From the NCBI RefSeq assembly GCF_014635865.1, contig NZ_BMDQ01000001.1:372001-436000 (forward strand): a DNA stretch of 64,000 nt, written 5' to 3'. The notes under the pieces were generated by a model that searched no databases, had not been told where the DNA came from, and was given only the letters and a program-made list of their open reading frames with translations. Below are positions 36,383 through 45,762 of this stretch, one piece after another. A program made the position numbers and the translations under genes. Source of the DNA: Winogradskyella haliclonae (GTDB taxonomy: Bacteria > Bacteroidota > Bacteroidia > Flavobacteriales > Flavobacteriaceae). Numbering within the stretch: the stretch's first letter is position 1; every line of letters starts with the position of its first letter.

Positions 36383-36781
36383 ATGAGACGCTTTTTTATT
36401 TTTTCCTTTTTTATGCTTACCCTTTTTAGTTGTAATACTAAAATAGAAACCATAACCACGACAGAAACCGTAGAAATTCTCAACAACTATAAAGCCGAAA
36501 CGCTTTTCTATTTTGAAAACAATTGGAAAGTCTTAAGAGAAAAAGCAATAATCAAAGATTATATCCTAAACTTCGACATTGTTGAAACTGAATTTTCTGA
36601 AACTAATCCCTATCATATTAAGCTCGTTACTATTTACAAAAACAAAGCACAATACGATGAGCGAGAAGCGCACTTTCAGGAACTTATTAAAGAAAGTGGT
36701 CCTCTAAAATTACTAAACGATAAAAAACCGGCTGAATTTAGAAAATCAGTATCTAGTTTTACTGAGCCTAAACAGAACTAA
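36383..36781 (+). CDS. Hypothetical lipoprotein
   Basis: 132 residues with a signal peptide and lipobox LFSC (Cys17). The mature part is a small alpha/beta domain with FYFENNWKVLREKAIIKDYIL, NPYHIKLVTIYKNKAQYDERE and a Lys-rich C-terminus; the alternation suggests a dimeric alpha-beta-barrel. Function unknown. It converges with pheS: the two stop codons are directly adjacent. Confidence 0.75.
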   Translation: MRRFFIFSFFMLTLFSCNTKIETITTTETVEILNNYKAETLFYFENNWKVLREKAIIKDYILNFDIVETEFSETNPYHIKLVTIYKNKAQYDEREAHFQELIKESGPLKLLNDKKPAEFRKSVSSFTEPKQN

Positions 36782-37801
36782 TTATAACGCTGACTTAAAC
36801 TGCTCTAAGAAACGCACATCATTTTCGCTTAGTAAACGAATATCACTTATTTGGTGCAACAATAAGGCAATACGATCAATACCCATACCAAATGCAAAGC
36901 CTGAATATTCTTTAGAGTCAATGCCGCAATTGTCTAGTACATTTGGATCTACCATACCGCAACCCATAATTTCTAACCAACCCGTACCTTTAGTCATTTT
37001 ATAATCCGTCTCAGTTTCTAATCCCCAGTAGACATCTACCTCGGCGCTTGGCTCTGTAAATGGGAAATACGATGGTCGCAATCTGATTTTAGATTTCCCA
37101 AACATCTCCGTCGTGAAATATTGAAGTGTTTGCTTTAAATCTGCAAAGCTTACATCCTTATCTATATACAAACCTTCAACTTGATGGAAAAAACAATGCG
37201 AGCGTGCCGAAATAGCTTCGTTACGGTATACACGTCCTGGAGAAATTGTTCTGATTGGTGGTTTATTCTCTTCCATGTAACGTACTTGCACAGAACTTGT
37301 ATGAGTTCGTAACAAAATATCTGGATTGGTTTGCACAAAAAACGTATCCTGCATATCACGTGCTGGATGGTATTCTGGTAAATTTAATGCTGTAAAATTA
37401 TGCCAATCGTCTTCAATCTCTGGCCCTTCACTAACATTAAAGCCAATACGTGAAAAGATATCTATAATCTGATTTTTAACAATAGATATAGGATGACGAG
37501 CACCAAGAGCTATAGGTTCTCCTGGGCGAGACAAATCGCCATAAAGTCCATTATCTTCTTCCTGATTTTCAAGAGCCTCCTTGAGAGCATTAACTTTATC
37601 TTCAGCCGTTTTCTTTAACTGATTAATCGTTTGTCCAAACTCTTTCTTTTGCTCGTTAGCTACATTTTTGAACTCTGCAAAGTACTCTTTCAATAAGCCT
37701 TTAGAGCCTAAATATTTGATACGAAACTGCTCTACTTCGTCTTTTGACTGTGCTGTAAATGCCTCAGCTTCTGCAATGAGTTCTTTTAACTTATCTATCA
37801 T
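36782..37801 (-). CDS. pheS: Phenylalanyl-tRNA synthetase alpha subunit
   Basis: Catalytic subunit of the (alpha-beta)2 enzyme. It has the N-terminal coiled coil (1-85), motif 2 RTHTSSVQVRYM and the aminoacylation-site block ARSHCFFHQVEGLYIDKDVS (about 196-215), the SYFPFTEPSAEVDVY segment and motif 3 GFAFGMGIDRIALLLH near the C-terminus. The 339-residue length is typical. The beta subunit (pheT) is not in this window, as is common in Bacteroidota where the two are unlinked. Confidence 0.97.
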   Translation of the reverse strand: MIDKLKELIAEAEAFTAQSKDEVEQFRIKYLGSKGLLKEYFAEFKNVANEQKKEFGQTINQLKKTAEDKVNALKEALENQEEDNGLYGDLSRPGEPIALGARHPISIVKNQIIDIFSRIGFNVSEGPEIEDDWHNFTALNLPEYHPARDMQDTFFVQTNPDILLRTHTSSVQVRYMEENKPPIRTISPGRVYRNEAISARSHCFFHQVEGLYIDKDVSFADLKQTLQYFTTEMFGKSKIRLRPSYFPFTEPSAEVDVYWGLETETDYKMTKGTGWLEIMGCGMVDPNVLDNCGIDSKEYSGFAFGMGIDRIALLLHQISDIRLLSENDVRFLEQFKSAL

Positions 37802-37836
37802 AGTTCCATCAATTGAATCCGCAAATTTAAAAAATC

Positions 37837-38193
37837 TTATTCGATATAATCAGTTTCTACAAAATAGTTGACAATAGCTTCTTTCATTAACACACTTTGC
37901 TCACCAGCCTTAAGGTAGGGCAGTTGCGCTTTTACCTTATAATGTGGCCAACCTTCATCATCTACAAAATCAAATTCATAAAACCCATAAGGCTCTAAAA
38001 GCTTGCATATAGCAATGTGCATGAGATCTAACTTATGGTCTTTTTTATAGTCCCGATGAATCTGACCAAGTTCTTGAACACCTATAAGGTATATTATAGA
38101 ATCGAGGTCTAAAGCATCACCATCTGCAAATTGGGTAGAGAGTTTTTCTACCACTAAATCCCATCGTTCTTTTAATTGTTCGTCTCTTGCCAT
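37837..38193 (-). CDS. Hypothetical protein upstream of pheS
   Basis: A 118-residue acidic soluble protein (MARDEQLKERWDLVVEKLST, then AGEQSVLMKEAIVNYFVETD). No catalytic motif or membrane helix is seen; its sequence is mostly helical. It lies 35 bases upstream of pheS in the same direction and is likely cotranscribed. A conserved flavobacterial family of unknown function; confidence is in the gene, not the role. Confidence 0.8.
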   Translation of the reverse strand: MARDEQLKERWDLVVEKLSTQFADGDALDLDSIIYLIGVQELGQIHRDYKKDHKLDLMHIAICKLLEPYGFYEFDFVDDEGWPHYKVKAQLPYLKAGEQSVLMKEAIVNYFVETDYIE

Positions 38194-38238
38194 AATTTAC
38201 TAACCTATAATAGCGTTATAGAATTGACAAAGTTAATT

Positions 38239-38246
38239 TATATTTG
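38239..38246 (+). promoter_or_regulatory. -7 promoter box upstream of the CvpA-like gene
   Basis: TATATTTG matches TAnnTTTG exactly and lies 17 bases before the ATG at 38264. No TTTG is present at -33 (GTTA is seen instead). Confidence 0.5.
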
Positions 38247-38263
38247 CTTAAACCGCTAGTATT

Positions 38264-38779
38264 ATGAGTATCATTGATATTGTTTTAGGAGCCCTTTTAT
38301 TGTTTGGATTAATTAGAGGTGCCATGAAAGGCCTTTTTGTAGAAATTGCATCACTTTGTGCTTTAGTTCTAGGTGTTTGGGGCGCTATACATTTTAGTTA
38401 TTTTGCTGCCGATGTATTAGAACCCAAAGTAGATTGGGATGAAAAAACTATGAACATAGTCGCTTTTGCAATCACGTTTGTTATTATCGTTTTGGCCATA
38501 AGTTTGGCAGGAAAAGCATTAACCAAACTTGCTGATTTTGCAGCTCTAGGTGTACTTAACAAATTACTTGGCGGTGTTTTTGGCGCTCTAAAAATAGGGC
38601 TAATACTAAGTGTTTTACTTATTGTTTTTAATAAGTTGAATAACACATTGCCGTTTATGGAAGAGGAAGACTTAGAAGAAAGTATACTTTATGAGCCTGT
38701 AAAATCTTTAGCACCAATGATTTTTCCAACCCTTATTAAAAGTGGGGAAGATGCTTTAGAAACAGTACTGTTATATTAA
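38264..38779 (+). CDS. CvpA family membrane protein
   Basis: 171 residues with four transmembrane helices. The N-terminal IDIVLGALLLFGLIRGAMKG segment is the CvpA signature, and a Gly-rich helix (LADFAALGVLNKLLGGVFGA) follows. CvpA was linked to colicin V production in E. coli but is a general inner-membrane protein of unclear role, often affecting envelope stress tolerance. It diverges from the pheS unit. Confidence 0.92.
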   Translation: MSIIDIVLGALLLFGLIRGAMKGLFVEIASLCALVLGVWGAIHFSYFAADVLEPKVDWDEKTMNIVAFAITFVIIVLAISLAGKALTKLADFAALGVLNKLLGGVFGALKIGLILSVLLIVFNKLNNTLPFMEEEDLEESILYEPVKSLAPMIFPTLIKSGEDALETVLLY

Positions 38780-38802
38780 GTTTACAGAAAACTAATGAGT
38801 CT

Positions 38803-40467
38803 TTATAAACGGTTATTTTTCAATTTATTTCTCAGATAAATAAAGCCATCTTCAATATCATCAAAAACATCTTCTTTGGGCACAAGGTCGGAGATAATAT
38901 CAACTGCTCCTAGCATGTCCATTGGCTGTTCTTTAAGTCCTATCAATAAGACTTCAATATTCTGCTCCCGAAGGTCAAATATAATATCCTCTAAAGTATA
39001 CAAACCTGATTGGTCTATGTATGGCACACGGTCCATTCTAAGGATTACTGCCTCTACTTCACTTGACAATTCCTTTATCTGATCTTTAAAATAGGACGTG
39101 AAACCAAAGAATAAAGGACCATATAAGTGTTTAATAATGACTTTGTCTTTATATTCTTCATAAAATTCTTTTTCGTCTTGCCATGGCTTTGAACCATCAA
39201 TATCTGAAAGGGCACCAACTTCCATTCCTTTTTCACTAATATCTCCCGATTTTTTCATGAAAAGAAGACAAGCCAACGCAACACCAATTCCTACAGCCTG
39301 AATTAAGCTACCAAATGTGGTAATTGCTAAAACTAAAATTAAGACTACTGCATCTGCTCTAGGGACTTTTGCAAGATGCTTTAAGCCCTTAAAGTCTACA
39401 ATTTTAAATCCTATAGGGATTAATAAACCAGCTAATACACACAAAGGAATATGACCTGCTAATTGCCCAAGACCTAATAGAACAGTCAATAGAAAAATTC
39501 CATGAAGTATGCCTGAAAGTCGCGTTCTTCCACCTGCATTAATATTAACAACTGTTCCTTTTGTCGCTCCGGCACCAGGAATTCCTCCTATTGCTGCTGC
39601 TAACATATTACCAATACCTTGTCCTATAAGTTCTCGATTACTATTATGCTTGGTCTTAGTCATGTTGTCTGCAATAACAGAAGTCAATAATGAATCTATA
39701 CTTCCTAACACAGCTAATACAATGGCATACTCTAAAATAATACCCCAAGCACTAGCATCAACCTCTAGAATCCCTCCTAGCTGAAAAGACGGTAATCCAG
39801 AAGGAATCTCGCCAATCAAAGGCACATCCATTTTAAAGAAATAGGCTATTAAAGTGGCAACAATTAAAGCAAAAAGTGCACTTGGTATAGCTTTAGTTAT
39901 TTTTGGAAACACAAAATAAATGATAATGGTAATAGATCCTAAAAGCAAGGCGGATAAATTAAATTCTGCAAACAATCTAGGAAAATCTTTAATCACAGTA
40001 AGTGTAGATTTTGCCGAATCCAGACCTGCAAAAGGAAACAATTGTAATATTACAATAATGAGACCTACGCCACTCATAAAGCCTGATACTACAGGATAAG
40101 GAAAGTATTTTACGTAACCTGCAATATTCAAAAACCCAAAAATCACTTGGAAAAGCCCGCCCAACAAAAAACTAAGCAGAATAATACTCATGGCACTTTC
40201 TAAACTTCCTGTAATTTCTATTGCGGCAGCTACCAAAGCCGCAGAAACCACTGTCATAGGTCCAGTAGGTCCACTAGCTTGTGTTTGTGTGCCACCAAAC
40301 ATTGCGGCAAAAATACCAACAGCAATGGCACCATATAATCCCGCAGTAGCACCCATACCAGATTGCACTCCAAAAGCTAAAGCTAATGGTAAAGCTACAA
40401 CTCCAGCAACAAGTCCGCCAGTAAAATCACCTTTAAAGTTTTTAAAATCATAAAATTTAGATAGCAT
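38803..40467 (-). CDS. SulP family anion transporter with STAS domain (second copy)
   Basis: 554 residues. Transmembrane part about 1-420 with the SulP signature sequence near LALAFGVQSGMGATAGLYGA and the STAS domain about 440-545 containing VILRMDRVPYIDQSGLYTLED. Family members carry sulfate, bicarbonate or other anions; the neighbouring carbonic anhydrase argues for bicarbonate. It shares the general plan with the copy at 41203-42792, but they are clearly divergent sequences, not a recent tandem duplicate. Located downstream of the carbonic anhydrase by 73 bases. Confidence 0.93.
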   Translation of the reverse strand: MLSKFYDFKNFKGDFTGGLVAGVVALPLALAFGVQSGMGATAGLYGAIAVGIFAAMFGGTQTQASGPTGPMTVVSAALVAAAIEITGSLESAMSIILLSFLLGGLFQVIFGFLNIAGYVKYFPYPVVSGFMSGVGLIIVILQLFPFAGLDSAKSTLTVIKDFPRLFAEFNLSALLLGSITIIIYFVFPKITKAIPSALFALIVATLIAYFFKMDVPLIGEIPSGLPSFQLGGILEVDASAWGIILEYAIVLAVLGSIDSLLTSVIADNMTKTKHNSNRELIGQGIGNMLAAAIGGIPGAGATKGTVVNINAGGRTRLSGILHGIFLLTVLLGLGQLAGHIPLCVLAGLLIPIGFKIVDFKGLKHLAKVPRADAVVLILVLAITTFGSLIQAVGIGVALACLLFMKKSGDISEKGMEVGALSDIDGSKPWQDEKEFYEEYKDKVIIKHLYGPLFFGFTSYFKDQIKELSSEVEAVILRMDRVPYIDQSGLYTLEDIIFDLREQNIEVLLIGLKEQPMDMLGAVDIISDLVPKEDVFDDIEDGFIYLRNKLKNNRL

Positions 40468-40540
40468 AAAAAAAGGGTTTAGTTACTGAAAAATTGTTAT
40501 TTGTACTAAGGAAGACGTTTTAAATAAGTTTCAATATTTA

Positions 40541-41170
40541 TTATAGCATTTCTACCTTACCAGTATGCAAACTATAAACGCCGCCTACAATAGCAATTTC
40601 GCCGTTGTCTTCCATATCCTTTAAAATTGGACTTTTCTCACGAATGCGGTCCATTGTAAGTTTTACGTTATTCTCTACAGTCTTTGCAACAAATTCTTTA
40701 TTAGAAGAATTGGCTTCGCCTTCAACCTCATCTGCAGACAGGTGAACTGCTGGCAAGATATTACTTAATAAATGTGTTATATTTCCTAGTTCTACACCAT
40801 CACAAGCTGCTTTTACAGCGCCACATGCTTCGTGACCAAGTACCAAAACTAATTTACTTCCTGCCACTTTACAGGAGTATTCCAAGCTTCCTAAAATATC
40901 AGCATTCTCAAAGTTACCAGCTACTCTAGCTACAAAAATGTCACCTATAGCTTGATCTAAAACTGTCTCTACAGGAACTCGAGAATCTATACAAGACAAC
41001 ACTACTGCTTTAGGAAATTGACCTCCAGTCGTTTGGCTAACTAATGCTGCATTATCTGCTCCTTCTAAATTTCCATTAATAAAACGGTTATTGCCTTCTA
41101 ATAAATCTTGTAGCACACCGTTAGGGGTAAGCGCACTTTGAACTTCTTTTGTTATTGCTATACTTTTCAT
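40541..41170 (-). CDS. Beta-carbonic anhydrase
   Basis: 209 residues. Zinc ligands Cys60, His113 and Cys116 are in SCIDSRVPVE (59-68) and GHEACGAVKAACDG (112-125), with the Asp62-Arg64 dyad, all as in type I/II beta-enzymes. It interconverts CO2 and bicarbonate. Lying between two SulP genes on the same strand, it probably equilibrates imported bicarbonate or feeds anaplerotic carboxylases. Confidence 0.96.
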   Translation of the reverse strand: MKSIAITKEVQSALTPNGVLQDLLEGNNRFINGNLEGADNAALVSQTTGGQFPKAVVLSCIDSRVPVETVLDQAIGDIFVARVAGNFENADILGSLEYSCKVAGSKLVLVLGHEACGAVKAACDGVELGNITHLLSNILPAVHLSADEVEGEANSSNKEFVAKTVENNVKLTMDRIREKSPILKDMEDNGEIAIVGGVYSLHTGKVEML

Positions 41171-41202
41171 TTTATTTTTATATTAAATATTTACTTTTAA
41201 GA

Positions 41203-42792
41203 CTATTCGCCTTTCTTTTTTAGTTTAAAAAACTCGATAAAACTATCTGGATTTTCCACTATTCCTCTTTCAGAAATTATTTTAATATCTATATTTCGCT
41301 CTCTTGCTTTAAAAGCAAAATCTTCTAAAATTTCAATAATATCATTATCTAAATACCTAGTCTTCATAACATCAAGTTCTAGATACGAGTTTTCTGGTAT
41401 ACGATCTAATTCTTTTAAAATTGCACCTTTATTAAAGAATGTTACTTCTTCAGCTAAAGTCATTTTAATTCTACCATCATCAACATCTTCTCCTTCTTTA
41501 TGAAGAAAATGAGAATTTTGAAAACTCCTATAAAGCACCACAAAAATACCTACCGCGAGACCTAGACCAATACCTTTTAATAGATCAAGAAAAACAATAC
41601 CTAGAACTGTTATGATAAATGGTACAAATTGCATCCAACCGCCTTTGTACATCGCTCTAAACGTAGATGGCTTAGCAAGTTTATATCCTACTATAAAAAG
41701 TATGGCAGCAAGAACAGAAAGCGGAATTAAATTGAGTATATGAGGAATGGCTATTATAGATATCAAAAGTAAAAACCCATGAATAATTGCAGAAGCCTTA
41801 CTTCTACCTCCAGATTGAATGTTTGCAGAACTACGTACTATCACCTGAGTAACAGGCAACCCTCCTATAAGTCCAGAAACTATATTACCCGAGCCTTGAG
41901 CAAACAACTCTCTATTGGTTGGTGTCACATTTTTATTAGGGTCTAGCTTGTCTGTAGCTTCTACACAAAGTAGCGTTTCTAATGAGGCAACTAAGCCTAT
42001 AGTAAATGCCGCAATTAAAACCTCAGGGTTTGTTATCGCAGAAAAATTTGGAAACGTTAGTAAATCTTTTAATCCAGATAAATCATCAGGTACAGGTACT
42101 GCCACTAAGTGGTCTTTTGTTAACTCTAAGTTTGTGTCTATAGTTAACAAATAGAATATTATCCCTAGAACTACAACTACCAAAGGTCCTTGTATTAATT
42201 GAAATATCTTCCCTTTTTTACTCAATACATTACTCCACAAAAGGAGTATTGCCATGGCAACTATAGCTATTAATGTGGCACCATGATCAAAGTTTCCACT
42301 TATTATGGCATTAATTGTTTTTAATAATTCAGTAAGTGTATTTTCACCATCTACTTGCAGAAAAGCAAAATCACCTTCAGGATTTTTATCCAATCCAAAA
42401 AAGTAAGGAATCTCTTTGAGAATAATTACTACACCTATACCGGTTAGCATACCTTTAATTACTGAAGACGGGAAATAATACCCAATAATTCCTAACTTAA
42501 ATACACCAAAAAGAATTTGTAAAACACCTCCAAGTACAACAGCTACAAGAAAATTTTCGTACCCTAAACTTGCTATTGCTGTTGCTACAATAACTGCTAA
42601 TCCAGCTGCAGGTCCACTTACACCTATATTAGAGCCTGATGCGGCTCCCACAACTATACCACCAACAATACCGGCTATTAAACCTGTTATTGGCTCTGCT
42701 CCAGAGGCGACTGATATCCCCAAACATAAGGGTAATGCTACAAAGAATACGACAATACTAGCTGGTATGTCATTTTTTAATGTTTTAAACAT
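41203..42792 (-). CDS. SulP family anion transporter with STAS domain (first copy)
   Basis: 529 residues. The transmembrane part (about 1-415) starts with LKNDIPASIVVFFVALPLCL and contains the conserved stretch GAASGSNIGVSGPAAGLAVIV; the STAS domain (about 430-520) is short. This branch with an N-terminal IPASIVVFFVALPLCLG motif is the one most often found next to carbonic anhydrase in marine Bacteroidota and is related to the BicA bicarbonate transporter. It is first in the SulP-CA-SulP group. Confidence 0.92.
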   Translation of the reverse strand: MFKTLKNDIPASIVVFFVALPLCLGISVASGAEPITGLIAGIVGGIVVGAASGSNIGVSGPAAGLAVIVATAIASLGYENFLVAVVLGGVLQILFGVFKLGIIGYYFPSSVIKGMLTGIGVVIILKEIPYFFGLDKNPEGDFAFLQVDGENTLTELLKTINAIISGNFDHGATLIAIVAMAILLLWSNVLSKKGKIFQLIQGPLVVVVLGIIFYLLTIDTNLELTKDHLVAVPVPDDLSGLKDLLTFPNFSAITNPEVLIAAFTIGLVASLETLLCVEATDKLDPNKNVTPTNRELFAQGSGNIVSGLIGGLPVTQVIVRSSANIQSGGRSKASAIIHGFLLLISIIAIPHILNLIPLSVLAAILFIVGYKLAKPSTFRAMYKGGWMQFVPFIITVLGIVFLDLLKGIGLGLAVGIFVVLYRSFQNSHFLHKEGEDVDDGRIKMTLAEEVTFFNKGAILKELDRIPENSYLELDVMKTRYLDNDIIEILEDFAFKARERNIDIKIISERGIVENPDSFIEFFKLKKKGE

Positions 42793-42810
42793 AAATATAA
42801 AGTATGATTA

Positions 42811-42834
42811 GTCTTAGACAATGACATCTAAGAC
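42811..42834. promoter_or_regulatory. Perfect inverted repeat in the leader of the SulP-CA-SulP unit
   Basis: GTCTTAGA-CAATGACA-TCTAAGAC is a perfect 8-bp inverted repeat 19 bases upstream of the SulP ATG (42792). A TATATTTT box (minus strand) slightly further upstream resembles a -7 element, which would put the repeat in the 5' leader, so it could be an operator or RNA hairpin. It has no T tract. Confidence 0.45.
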
Positions 42835-42882
42835 CGAGTTAAAAAATATAGATTATTGTTTTTTAGTTGAATTGAATGTAGA

Positions 42883-43173
42883 TTATCCTATCTCAGGTGG
42901 AGGAGAGATAAAATCTAAATACGGTTTTGGATAGCTTTTAAATGTATATCTATCCTTTTTTTTGTTACTCTTTGCTAAATCCTGATTCTCTGTATCAGCC
43001 TCAGAAATCTTAAAAACAAGTGTAAAGTCTTTTTCCTCCTCTTCATTTTCACCAAAGAAAAACGTGACATCCACATTATCATCCATAGATATAATTACTG
43101 TAGGCGCAGCAATTATTGCAATAAAAAATACTGCAAAAAACATGGCAATCTTATGGTTGGTGGGTTTAATCAT
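42883..43173 (-). CDS. Small membrane protein at the end of the Bat operon
   Basis: 96 residues with one N-terminal transmembrane helix (about 9-29), a charged tail with an acidic cluster (ENEEEEKDF), a Lys-rich segment and a Pro-rich end (PYLDFISPPPEIG). It lies 36 bases after batE on the same strand. No family recognised; the Pro-rich C-terminus and acidic patch could be protein-binding sites. Confidence 0.72.
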   Translation of the reverse strand: MIKPTNHKIAMFFAVFFIAIIAAPTVIISMDDNVDVTFFFGENEEEEKDFTLVFKISEADTENQDLAKSNKKKDRYTFKSYPKPYLDFISPPPEIG

Positions 43174-43209
43174 AAAAAACTAATATAAGATTTTGGTAAG
43201 ATAATTCTG

Positions 43210-43977
43210 TTAATTTTTGTTAAAATTGTTTAAGAGTTTTATTTCCTCAGAGAGAATCCAACCCGAAGTTTTATCAGCAATCTCAATTTTATACCAATCT
43301 TCATAGTTTTCTAAAACCTGAACCTTAGTGCCCTCGTGAAGCCTAAATACTTCTTCACTAGATTTATTTGGATCTGCTTTTATACGACTTTCAGATACAA
43401 AAACAATAGCTGGATTATCTTTACTTTCTATGGTGCTTTTCTGAAATGCCATCACAACAGAAAATCCTGTGATAAAAAGCCCTAAAACGCTAACTATAAA
43501 AGCCATACGCTTTTGACTTGTAGCATAGGTAAAATGATATAATAAAAACAATAGCACAAAAATAAAGACGCCGCAAACAGCAATTACAGACCATACGTCG
43601 GCAGAAAAGGTATTAACTATATTCTTAAAAATCCTTGAGAAACCGACTGTAGGTACTTTATCAATAGCATCAATAGTCATGTTCTGAGCAAAACCTAGAT
43701 TATTTTTTATGTCTTGGTCATTAGGTCTGAGTTGCAATGCTTTCTCAAAATAAAAAATACTCGGTGCTACATTATTAAGCTTATAATGTGCGTTTCCTAA
43801 ATTAAAATACAAATCTGCTGAATGCTCATCTGTTTTTAAAATAGTTTCATATTTCTTTATCGCCTCAGCATATTTCCCTTTATTATATAAAGCATTTCCT
43901 TCACTAAAAAGTGTATCATTCTGAGCATTAATAAAAACACTAAGGCAACATAATAATAGAACTAAAGTTACTCTCAT
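43210..43977 (-). CDS. batE: BatE: TPR and SH3-domain membrane protein
   Basis: 255 residues. Signal peptide, then two or three TPRs (KYETILKTDEHSADLYFNLG, HYKLNNVAPSIFYFEKALQL), two transmembrane helices (about 135-155 and 160-180) and a C-terminal SH3-like domain (RLHEGTKVQVLENYEDWYKI and GWILSEEIKLL). Last member of the Bat proteins, whose exact role (aerotolerance, envelope stress or motility in various Bacteroidota and Leptospira) is unsettled. One base separates it from batD. Confidence 0.92.
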   Translation of the reverse strand: MRVTLVLLLCCLSVFINAQNDTLFSEGNALYNKGKYAEAIKKYETILKTDEHSADLYFNLGNAHYKLNNVAPSIFYFEKALQLRPNDQDIKNNLGFAQNMTIDAIDKVPTVGFSRIFKNIVNTFSADVWSVIAVCGVFIFVLLFLLYHFTYATSQKRMAFIVSVLGLFITGFSVVMAFQKSTIESKDNPAIVFVSESRIKADPNKSSEEVFRLHEGTKVQVLENYEDWYKIEIADKTSGWILSEEIKLLNNFNKN

Positions 43978-43978
43978 A

Positions 43979-45748
43979 CTATCTTATTTGCTTGTCTATT
44001 GCTCCAATGGTCTTGACCGATTTATCATAATCGTTTTGCATTGTAACCTGTGTTATTGGTGTATATCTTGCCAATTCGCAGTTTTCTAATATGGAAATAA
44101 ATTCTGAAACAACAGATTGTTCGACATTACGTTCTAACAGTAAATCTTGAATTTTTTCCTTATTAAAATCACTTGTTTCAATATGCAATTTTGCTTTTAA
44201 GTAATTATGAAATGCTTTTTCTAAAGCAATATAAAAAGCCTCTTTTTGTCCTAGCGCTTTTTTTGCTTCACTCAAATATTTCTTAGCTAATCGGTCTGCT
44301 TTTCTTCTTTTGTTACCAACAACATCTGCATTACGTTTTTCTCTAGTATTCCTCAATAAAATAGCAATAGGAATTAACAAAAGAGGTAGTAATAATAGAG
44401 ACCAAAATAGGTTAGATTTAAAAAACGGCTTTTTATTAGTAGCTACCCAATCAGAATTTGTTTTAATAAAAGCAAATGTATTAGAATTTGTAGTTACGGT
44501 TTGTTTAATACTATTATCTGTTGAACTCTCTGATGTTGTTACAGATGAAGGCCCATTAACCACATCTATAATTATCTCGTTTGAGGTTAATCTTTTATAG
44601 GTTTTGGAGTTGACATCAAAATATGAAAATGAAACTTCTGGTATCGGATATTTACCTTTATACTGAGGAACAATAGTATATATGTCAGAAATACGGCCTT
44701 GCATTCCACCTAAATTTGTTCTTACATTTTCAGCATGTTCTGGCTCATAGACTTCAAGAGAGCTAGGTACAGATAATTTTGGTAATTCGAATAACTTAAG
44801 ATTTCCTTTGCCAGAAACTTCAACTTTAGCCTGAAGCGACTCTCCAGCATCGAGGCTCATTTTTGTAGAAGACACATTTAATGTAAAATTACCGACGGCC
44901 CCATTAAAGTCAGCTGGTTTACCCTGCTCTGGTAAGGGCTTTACATTTATAGTTCTGCTCCCAGATGTAATACTTTGCGGTACTTTTCTAACTATTCTGT
45001 TACCAAAAATATCATACCGACTTGTAGGCACTTCTACATTTAAGTCTAGTACATATGGCTCTAACTTAAGCTTACCTGTTTTTTGAGGGTATAACACCAC
45101 TTTTTTAAGAATGACATATCTATAATCTTCATCATTATACTTTCCATTTTCAGGCCTAAAGGCTTTTACTTCAATATTTTGATTCCAAAAATCTTTGTAT
45201 TGTGGTGTTTGCTTGTCGCCAACAATATTAGCCGCAACAGTTGGCGCAACATAGAGTTTATAGATTACCGTAATTGCTTCATTAAGATAAGGGTTAGACT
45301 TAGATACCTCAGCCACTAAATGAATATTTTTAGAAGCAATATACACTGGGTCATTAGGGTTTTTTGGCTTATCTATTGCTTTGGTGACCTTAATCGTTAC
45401 TGGAAACGTTTTGTAAACCTGACCATCAATTTCTATTTGAGCCTGTTTTATTGTAAAGCTACCTTGCTTTTTTGGTGCTAAAAAATAGCTATAGGTTTTT
45501 GTATAAGAGCGTTTACCGTTTGACCAAAAATTACTTACTGATGTATTAGGCCCGCCAACTACCTGAAAGTCTTTAAAATCTGGTGGTACAAAATTATCGC
45601 CATCCTTATTCATCTCAAAGTCAATCCTTAAACGCTCATTGACGCCAAGCTTTTTCTTGCTTACCTTGGCCTCGAACTTTACTTGTGCCATAGATAAACT
45701 TGACACTAGTAAAAGAATTAATATAGATATGTTTTTGATAAGTTTCAT
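43979..45748 (-). CDS. batD: BatD: Ig-like outer-facing membrane protein
   Basis: 589 residues. Signal peptide to about 21; repeated immunoglobulin-like beta domains with the BatD signature (KVSKKKLGVNERLRIDFEMN, then GSFTIKQAQIEIDGQVYKTF); a single transmembrane helix about 452-470 followed by a helical cytoplasmic tail of about 120 residues. It probably anchors the Bat complex across the periplasm. Fifteen bases separate it from batC. Confidence 0.92.
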   Translation of the reverse strand: MKLIKNISILILLLVSSLSMAQVKFEAKVSKKKLGVNERLRIDFEMNKDGDNFVPPDFKDFQVVGGPNTSVSNFWSNGKRSYTKTYSYFLAPKKQGSFTIKQAQIEIDGQVYKTFPVTIKVTKAIDKPKNPNDPVYIASKNIHLVAEVSKSNPYLNEAITVIYKLYVAPTVAANIVGDKQTPQYKDFWNQNIEVKAFRPENGKYNDEDYRYVILKKVVLYPQKTGKLKLEPYVLDLNVEVPTSRYDIFGNRIVRKVPQSITSGSRTINVKPLPEQGKPADFNGAVGNFTLNVSSTKMSLDAGESLQAKVEVSGKGNLKLFELPKLSVPSSLEVYEPEHAENVRTNLGGMQGRISDIYTIVPQYKGKYPIPEVSFSYFDVNSKTYKRLTSNEIIIDVVNGPSSVTTSESSTDNSIKQTVTTNSNTFAFIKTNSDWVATNKKPFFKSNLFWSLLLLPLLLIPIAILLRNTREKRNADVVGNKRRKADRLAKKYLSEAKKALGQKEAFYIALEKAFHNYLKAKLHIETSDFNKEKIQDLLLERNVEQSVVSEFISILENCELARYTPITQVTMQNDYDKSVKTIGAIDKQIR

Positions 45749-45762
45749 TAAACCAAACTAAA

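Noticed and set aside
38803-42792. The two SulP genes as a recent tandem duplication.
   Set aside because: Sequence differs throughout, including N-terminus and STAS domain; a carbonic anhydrase lies between them.
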